Assembly (NCBI GenBank): GCA_033064195.1
Contig: JARBJD010000284.1
Coordinates: 32,897 to 96,896 of the forward strand
Length of the DNA: 64,000 bases
DNA from: Blattamonas nauphoetae
Taxonomy: Eukaryota; Preaxostyla; Oxymonadida
Direction of reading: 5' to 3'
The position numbers and the translations under genes are program-made. Under the pieces are notes generated by a model that was given only the letters and a program-made list of their open reading frames with translations, did not search any database and was not told the origin of the DNA. This document shows, one piece after another, positions 56,501 through 64,000 of this stretch (its first letter is position 1; each line of letters begins with the position of its first letter).

Positions 56501-59500
56501 GAGAAGATGCCACTCTCAGATTGGTCGAAGGACGAATCAAACTCCCGGCTGATCCAGTCACAACACCTTTCGTTGTTGATGGATCAACTTCACTTCTCTG
56601 GATCACAAGCACAACGATCACTCTCCCTCCCATCCTCTCACATCCTTTTATTATCAACAAAGCGGGAACCACCCACATGAACGGTGCAGGCTTCAACTCG
56701 CCAGTCACCCTCCGAGGCCACTCATTCATTGAGTCGCTCAGTGGGACAGTGAAGGTTGATTATCGAACAATTTCGAATGTCCATTCAGACGTCAACGGAA
56801 GCTATCTGAATGCGAAGAACACCTCACTCCAGTTCCAACGATTCGCATTTGGGAACTGTTCGGCCCAAAACGGAGGGGCATTGTTTGTTGAGTTGGGCGG
56901 CTCGAACTTTATCGACTTCCAATATTACACTCCCTCCCCCACTTCCTTCCGTGATTGTCGAGCCACAGCGTTGGACGAGAATGGGGTGTTGGTTGGGAAA
57001 GGCGGGGCGATTTATGTGAAAGGAACGTCGACGAATTCGAGGCCGATCAGATTCAACACGACAGCACTGAACCACGCGAGATTCGAGAACAACACAGCCG
57101 CCAGAGGCAACGATGTCTTTATCGAATCCTCTCTTTTCGCGGGGAAGACAGTGGATCAGATTCCAGTGTTCGGAGGAGGGTCGCTGAGCAGCATGTATCG
57201 AGTGGTGATTGAGGGACGAGACAGCGAGGAGGACAAAGAGACCATCCATTACTTCCTCCCATCTCCTTCGATTTCTGTGAATGGGAGTGTGATTGAGCCG
57301 TTGAAGGGACCGAGTGGAACAGACAACGAAGACTGCAAGTGGACAGGCACACACTGCGCGACACTGGAATTTGGAGTGACACATCTGAAACAGAAATACG
57401 AGGACGGCAGACACTTCCCGCAGCAGATCCGATTTGTGTGGAACATGACATACACAGAGAAGGCGATTGTGATCACGGACCAGGACATCACAGTGTCAGG
57501 CACAACAACTACAAATGCAAATAAAGCGAAAGTGTTGAGGTCGATTTTGGAGGTGGATGAAAACGCTGTGGAAGGGTCGTTTGTCTTCACAATCAACAAC
57601 ACAGCACTGCTCGCTGTGACGAACCTGGACATCCATCCAATCGCGAAGTGTGGGCTGTTTGATCTGAAGGACGATGCGCATTCGCTGAAGTTGGACGGTG
57701 TTGGCGTGATCTGCTCAAACTCCGAATCGTATCGTCATCCTCTCATCAAATCCACAAAGAACCCCGTCACCCTTCAGAACTGCCACTTCAACACAACAGA
57801 CGCTTCGATTGGACCAGCGATCTTTGCTGTGCCTCTCGTCTCATTCTCGTCGACTGAACATTCTTTCTCCATCAAGTCTTCGTCGTTCAAATCCTTTTCT
57901 GTATCTGGTCACGCTCTGCTCGCTGTCACAGCTGAACAGCCGATTTCGTTCGTTTCTGTGAAGTTCGAAAATGTCACACAGACAGTTTCTGGGAAAGCTC
58001 GATGTGTTCATGTGACATCATCCTCTCTCGGCACAGTCGTGACTCCTTCACTTTGGGCAGGATCGTTCTCGCCAACTCAGGATCTTCTGGACTTCGTTGG
58101 ATGCGACAGCTCTCTCACCTCTGACCACCCATTCTTCGAATCATCGCTGCTGTTCCATCTCCTCCCTCCCACAGGAACCGTCGTGGCTGGCCGGACAACA
58201 GACAATGAAGAGAGTGAGCATCCAGAATGTGGGACAGACCGACTCCGCTGCTCCACTCTCAACTCGGCCCTCTCGTCTGCGCTTTCGCATTCACTCTCAA
58301 CACACATCAACGTTGCTGGACAGGTCAACTTGTCGTCTCCTCTCGAAGTGACCACCACAGCGACATTTTCATCGTCCTCCGGAAAACAGATAGTTGCTCA
58401 ATCTTCGACAGGAACAGTGACGATGAACAAGATCGGCCACACTCTCACTTTCGTCTCGTTGATGTTCTCGCTCGATCATTCCAGTCTCATTTCGAGTCTT
58501 TTCCGCGTCTCCGCAGGAACTCTCTCGCTGACCGCTTGCGACATCGGGACGCCAACTATGACCAGTCTCAACGAGATATGCCTCTCGCTGACTGATGTCG
58601 CGGATGGTGCCTCACTCAGTCTGACAGGATCGGTGTTCCAGAACGTGAAGTTCTCTCATCCTTCACTCGGCACAGCCATCGTTCTCAGACTCGGCTCGTC
58701 CTTTTCATCCGACACTGCCTCGCTCTTCTCGTCTGTCTCTTCAAACGCGGCTGGTTCACTCATCTTCGTCGAATCAGCAGACATCTCGTCGACAGCCCAG
58801 TTGCCATCCTTCGTCCTCCTCAAAACAACAATGGAGCCTCTTCCAAGCCGCCTCTTCACAGAAGAAGAGAAGAAACGGTTTGTTGGGAAAGTTGATGGAA
58901 AGGACGCAGAGAGTCTCCTCTTCTTCTGGTTCCCGCACTCCGCGAAAGAGGTGGCGTTGGAGGTCGATTCGAATGGAGAAGATCGTCCGAATTGTGGGCT
59001 CTCGCAGCTTCCTTGTCGGACACTGGAAACTGGCTTTGCCTCGCTCAAAGCGACGGAATCTGCCGTCCTTCTGAACAGCGCAGACCGAATCAAAACTGGG
59101 ATGGCAGCAGCCTTCACCAAACAGACAATCAAATCGAAGAGTGAGAAGCAGGAAGTCACGATCGAGTGCACGGGAGGTCTGTCTGTCTCGACGAACCAGC
59201 AACTCATCCTGGATACCATCGCGTTTATGTTTGAAGCAGGCGACCGAGCCTCTCCGTTTGCTTCTGTGTCATCCGGCTCACTCCAACTCATGTCTTGCTC
59301 ATTCGGCACCGACACTCCGACTTCACTTGGTTCGTCCCTTCTCCATGTGAAAGGGAGTCTGAAGGTTGAGAGTTCATCTTTTTCGAAGCTGAGCACAACT
59401 GACGAGAAGGGATTGATTTGGATGGAGCTGACCGATCTCAACGTTGTTTCTTTCGTCTCAACAACAATCGCATGCTGCACATCGTCATCAGCTCCTCTCA

Positions 59501-62500
59501 TCTCGCTGATCCTTTCAAGCACCAGTCAGCAGGACAGTTGGGATTTTGATTTCAGCGGAATCTCGTTCACCGAACCGTCATCCAACAATGCACCAACTGG
59601 AACACTCGTCTTCATCTCTGGCTCCTCCTTCACCACACAGATTGTTCCGTCCCGCTTTCCACTCATCAACTCCGAGACAGATGAGAACAAGTTTTGGGGA
59701 TTCGATTCATCAACCTCAGTTGACTCGTCGTTGCTTGTTTATTTGGTCGAGATTGGGAGTGAGGTTGATGTGGATGGGAAGAAAGGGAAGGACATCGCCT
59801 ACTGTGGTCATTTTGGAGTTGCTTGTCAAACGATTGGAAAGGGGATTGGAAGAGGAACAGCTGAACACGCCTCGAAACAGATCAACATTCAAGACGCGAC
59901 GAAGATGGACGAAAGGATCACTCCGAACTCAATCACTCTCTCGATTGTGGGTGAGACTGGACAACAACCAATCTCGGTGTTGGAGGAGGGACAATTCGAA
60001 ATCAAAAATGGAAAACTCGTCCTCTCATCGCTCTCCTTCGAAACAGATGTTGCATTTTTCACTCGCTCGCTGATCACTCTCCACACAGCTGGCTCACTCA
60101 CAATCACATCCTGCTCCTTCACATCGTTCTCCTCATCCACATCTCCCTCCGTCCTGTCAGCCACCATCCAACCCGCCCAGTCAGTCACTCTCTCCAACAC
60201 ATCCTTCGTCTTCTGCAACTCCACAGCTTCCACACGTTCTGGTGTTCTTGATGTGACTCTCTCTGAAGGAAGCACATTCACACTCACCCACTCCATCAAC
60301 CCTTTCACTTCCTGCTCGTCTCCAAAAGCAACAGCCAATCTAATCTTCATCTCACACCCATCCCTGTCCACATCAGTGATCTCGTCGTGTCTTCAGTTTG
60401 TTTGGACAAAGACCTCAGACTCGTTGGCAGACTTTGCTGGCAAGGAAGCAGAGCATCCTCTTCCTGTCCCGCTCTTCCTCTATTTCTCGTCGCTCGGGGA
60501 AGAAGTGTTCATCTCGAACGATTCGAGTGATGTGTCGGTTTGTGGCTTCTCGGAGTATCCATGTGCTTCACTCGCTGCTCTTCACTCGAGAATCGGAGAC
60601 ACACCAGACACAACAGTGACATTCAGAACATCCATCGACCATTCAGCCGAACTAACATTCACCGAAGACACGACACTCGCTGGAAATGAGCAACATCTTG
60701 TGATCAAAGAAACATCGACATCGGAAACACCCAACAGCCTCTTCACGATCAGAGCGAACATGTCAATTGAGCAGCTGTTCGTCGAAATCCCTTCCACATT
60801 CCAGCATTCCTCCCTTCTGCAATGCCAATCAGGCTCGCTTGAAATGTCGAACTGTTCACTCACCCAAAAAGGCTCCACACCCATCCCATCCACTCTGATC
60901 CGGATTCTCGCAGGTTCGAGTCTCAGCGTGAGCCAGACATTCTTCACGTGTGTCTTATCGTCGAACGAGAAGGCAGGTGTGATTTCTGCGATCATCACAG
61001 AATCCACATCCATCCTTCTCAACAACAACACATTCACGTCCTGCACCTGTTCAGGCCAAGCGAACGCGATCTTCCTCGAACTTGCGAACACCACCACAGT
61101 TCATGCCGACAGCTTCGATTATCTGATGACAGACCTCGTATTCGACTCTCCTTCGTCCAACTCCGACCCAGAAATCGAGATCGACGTGTTTGTTTTTTGG
61201 GAACAATCTGGACAAGACAATGACATCAACGAAATGGGAGAACAGCTTCTCTCGCGAGAAGGGATCATCGCTTTGGGGAGAGGACACAGCAACAGGCCTC
61301 AACATCTCTCTGCTTCCTTATCTGGTGGCTCTGGAAGGACCAGTTGAGATCGACGACGATGGAAAGGGATTTGAGAAGTGTGGGCACTTCTTCCTGTTCT
61401 GCAACTCGCTCGAACTGGGACTGCGTCGAATGAAGGATGCATCTGTTGATACGATGAAAGTGATGGAGAAGATCACTGCAACGACTCAACTCGAACCGCA
61501 GTGCGATCTGTGCATTGAAGGGAACGATGAATCGTCAACACTGTCCTTCTCGTTGGATGGCTGCTTCGTCAATTTTCCGAAAGATACAACTCCGTGCAGT
61601 CTGTCCTTCTCGTCTCTCGCCATCATCGTCCCATCCGAATCGACTCACCAGTCGCTGTTCTCGTCACTCTCTGGCACGCTCTCGTTCACTTCCTGCTCCA
61701 TCGCAGGATCCTCACCCAATCCAGTCGCCTTCTCTCTGATCACTCTCACAACAGGCGACCTTCTCTTTTCCTTCACACACTCGAAATCAGTTGTGCTCCA
61801 ATCAACACCTCTGATCGCCTCTTCTGGGTCCATCTCGATGACAAACAGCAACTTCACATCAATCAGTCGAGTGGATGGGTTGGGATGTGTTTTGGAGGCA
61901 GATTCGTCAGGATCGATTCTGGTTCAATACTGCCTCTTCGTTTCGTGCATGTCGAACAGCACAACCAATTGGATCCATCTTCTCGGAGCTGACACGAACA
62001 CACTGAACAAAGAGAACTGGGAAGGAACATTGAATGCATCATCTCTCCGTTCGAGTGTCCTTCTCTCCACATCGACGCCGTCAGCTTCATCAATCTCCGA
62101 CATCGACCCTCACTCTCTCTCTACGAATTCTATCCTCGCGTCGAGCATCGGATTTGTTGTTCAGGAAGGATGGGAAGAACGAGGACCATCCACTCTGTGG
62201 AAGCCCTGAACTTCCTTGCTTATCTGTGGACACTTCGGTTGGATTGACGAAAGTTCGGACAGTGGAGATCAATGGAGAAGGAGAAGTGAAGACGCAGATG
62301 AAGATGGATGGAGACTTTCTGACGATTGAGGGGCACAAGAAACGGGGAGTGGTGAAGATGGTTGGGAAGGGACAGATTGTGAACAACGTGTTCGACGATC
62401 CAGACACTCTCCTTCTCTCGTTCGTCAGTCTCGATCTGTCGCGGTCGACACTGGAAGAAGGAGGGATTGTTGTGAACGAGAACGGAGAAGTGAAACTGGA

Positions 62501-63830
62501 CTCGAACACTGTCTCCTCCCTCTCCACGATCCGATCATCTCTCGTCCAGCTGACAGGCGGCCAAGCTGTTGTTCTCAACCTGACTCTGTCTGGTCTCTCG
62601 TTCTCGAGAACTGTGTTCGACTTCTCGTCATTTGATTCTGTTTCGCTGTTCGAAGTCTCAACGACGAACAGTTCGATTGAGAAGTTTGTGACGGCCTCGG
62701 AAGGAACGCGCTTCTCTCAAATCGAGCTCGTTCGTCGGAAGCACAACCACTCCCTCTGAAAATGAAGAGAAAGACGAAACAAACGATGTCTGCGACTGGC
62801 CAGACTCGTTTGTGTCTCTGATCAACACGACATCTTCATTCGAGAGTGTCAAGTTCACACACCACAAGCAGGAGCTGTGAAAGTGGATGGAGGTTCGCTG
62901 ACAGTTGAAGGAAGCATCTTCCACGACAACTCTGTTGTCAACTCGTCGTTCCCTTCGGTGCGTCGGAACATCCACTGCGTGTCTGGTGAGCTGACGATGG
63001 AAACACTGAGTGGGGAGACGGGACAAAGGATTTCCTTCCGCGTGGATCAAAGTTGAGGAAGGATGCGAATTCTCGTCGCTGATTGTCGATGCCCACGCTC
63101 CTCTCTTCATCCCAACACTTCTTCCTCTCTGAGCAAGGTTGAGACTAACAAGAAGACAGCGCAGAAGACAGTGAAACTTGCTGGGAAACTGCTGATTCCG
63201 TGTGGTCTCTCGCTGGAAGTGTTCGAGTGGAACGAGAAATCGAAAACAGAAACAGACAAATCGACAGAAATCTCCTCGCCACTGCCAACATCCAAAACTG
63301 GAACGAGACATCGCTGGAACTCATTCTGAACGAATCGTCTCTCTCCAACACTCTCAGCGTCGAACACGAATGGCGACTGCGACTCATCTTCGGCGATGGT
63401 GTGGCTGGAACGGAATGGATCACTGTAGAAAGGCAAAGCCGAGCAGCAGAGAAGAAAGCTCAAACGACTCAAGCGATGAAGGTTCTGCTTCCCATCGTGA
63501 TCTCTGTCATCGCTGCACTTGCTCTCTTCACAATCATCGTGTGCGTGCTGTGTTGTCGTCGAAAGCAAAACAGTCGGAAGAGAAGCAGAATCTGCTGACT
63601 CAGCAAGAGCTGGACCACGTCGAGGTGAAAGTGGATGTCGAAGAGTCGATGAACATGATGGCCGACAGATTCTCCAACAACTTCCAGCCGAACACTCTGA
63701 GCGAGTCAAAACTGGAGGAGCAAGCTTTACTGGGACTGTTGCGCTTGGTAAGAAAGAAGATGAGAAACTGGAGGAAGAGCCCCACACGACAGCGCAGTTC
63801 CTGTGCGAAGCGATGAGATGCGATGGGTAG
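53530..63830 (+). pseudogene. Giant beta-helix surface receptor paralogue, 3' part broken and truncated
   Basis: Begins at ATG 53530 or 53533 with the signal peptide MPQFAFFSLFLLLSTGINTS. Open without introns to 61347 (about 2,600 codons). The content matches the minus-strand receptor: beta-helix turns, early GGALYLN motifs, and at least eight Cys modules such as EDRPNCGLSQLPCRTL and KDIAYCGHFGVACQT. From about 61190 the coding continues in shifting frames: 61198-62209, then 62160-62759, then shorter pieces to 63830. The first shift lies at a run of six T (61192-61197), where one T fewer would keep the frame. A transmembrane helix remains (LLPIVISVIAALALFTIIVCVLCC, 63480-63560) with a short cytoplasmic piece (LLTQQELDHVEVKVDVEES). 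No kinase-like domain follows; the frame ends TAG at 63830 beside a tandem repeat. Either a decaying paralogue or sequencing/assembly error in the last 2.6 kb. Confidence 0.75.
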
Positions 63831-63916
63831 GTCTAGACTCAGATCTAGAAAAGTCTAGACGCAGATCTGCAGATCGGTCTAGGCGCAGATCTGAAAGTCT
63901 ACACGCAGATCTGTCA
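63831..63916. repeat. Short tandem repeat, four units of 20-24 bp
   Basis: Units start at 63831, 63853, 63877 and 63897, each of the form GTCTA(G/C)(A/G)C(T/G)CAGATCT. They contain the palindromes TCTAGA and AGATCT. The repeat begins immediately after the stop of the truncated receptor. Confidence 0.8.
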
Positions 63917-64000
63917 TTTTCGTTCATTTCAACTAAACCACTTTTTAATCAATGAATTCGATGTAAAATGTGAAGTTTGTGTCGATACTTTCTCTTTTTA
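63917..64000. other. AT-rich window end
   Basis: 84 bp with no recognised feature. Confidence 0.5.

Noticed and set aside
1-64000. tRNA, rRNA or CRISPR arrays
   Set aside because: No cloverleaf-like, rRNA-like or regularly spaced direct-repeat sequence was noticed in the gaps; a tRNA scan would be needed to exclude one.

Overview
This is a gene-dense stretch of a nuclear genome from an intron-bearing protist. Most introns are very short (31-58 nt, GT...CAG). The standard stop codons are used. There are giant secreted beta-helix receptors with a kinase-like tail, SPRY-kinases and helical-repeat (ARM/HEAT-like) proteins. From memory of these families, the best match is an oxymonad such as Blattamonas; that is inference, not proof.

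Left third (1-28.7 kb): four minus-strand host genes in a row. They are a helical-repeat protein (46-3423), a coiled-coil/SPRY protein (3780-5113), a second helical-repeat protein whose exons stretch from 5640 to 19359, and a membrane-anchored kinase with a SPRY domain (20533-28733). The last two are broken up by mobile DNA. The helical-repeat gene carries a 2.6 kb element with long terminal inverted repeats and a 9-bp target duplication (7750-10390), and a 7.5 kb DIRS-like retroelement fossil (11230-18713), itself hit by a fresh-looking pogo-type transposon (13642-15802). The kinase gene carries a 4.9 kb DIRS-like fossil (21849-26712) and a 323-bp TA-flanked MITE (21475-21797). A 1.1 kb long-armed TA element sits exactly at its stop codon (19453-20578).

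Middle (28.7-40.6 kb): undisturbed housekeeping and surface genes. They are a trypsin-fold peptidase, two RRM proteins, an S41-type membrane peptidase, ribosomal protein eL34 (a five-way intron check on the gene models), and a diaphanous-type formin. Gene pairs are divergent with 98-150 bp between starts, or convergent.

Right third (42-64 kb): two giant paralogous surface receptors arranged head to head. The left one (minus, about 3,500 residues) is open throughout and ends in a membrane segment plus a kinase-like domain that has lost every catalytic motif. The right one (plus) is open for 2,600 codons, then shows clustered frame breaks, keeps its membrane segment, and stops before the kinase-like domain at a short tandem repeat.

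The most unusual signal is structural. Both DIRS-like elements carry, near their right end, a 75-bp internal region made of the reverse complements of their own left and right termini joined together. This is the internal complementary region expected of tyrosine-recombinase retroelements, and it appears twice here in unrelated sequences.
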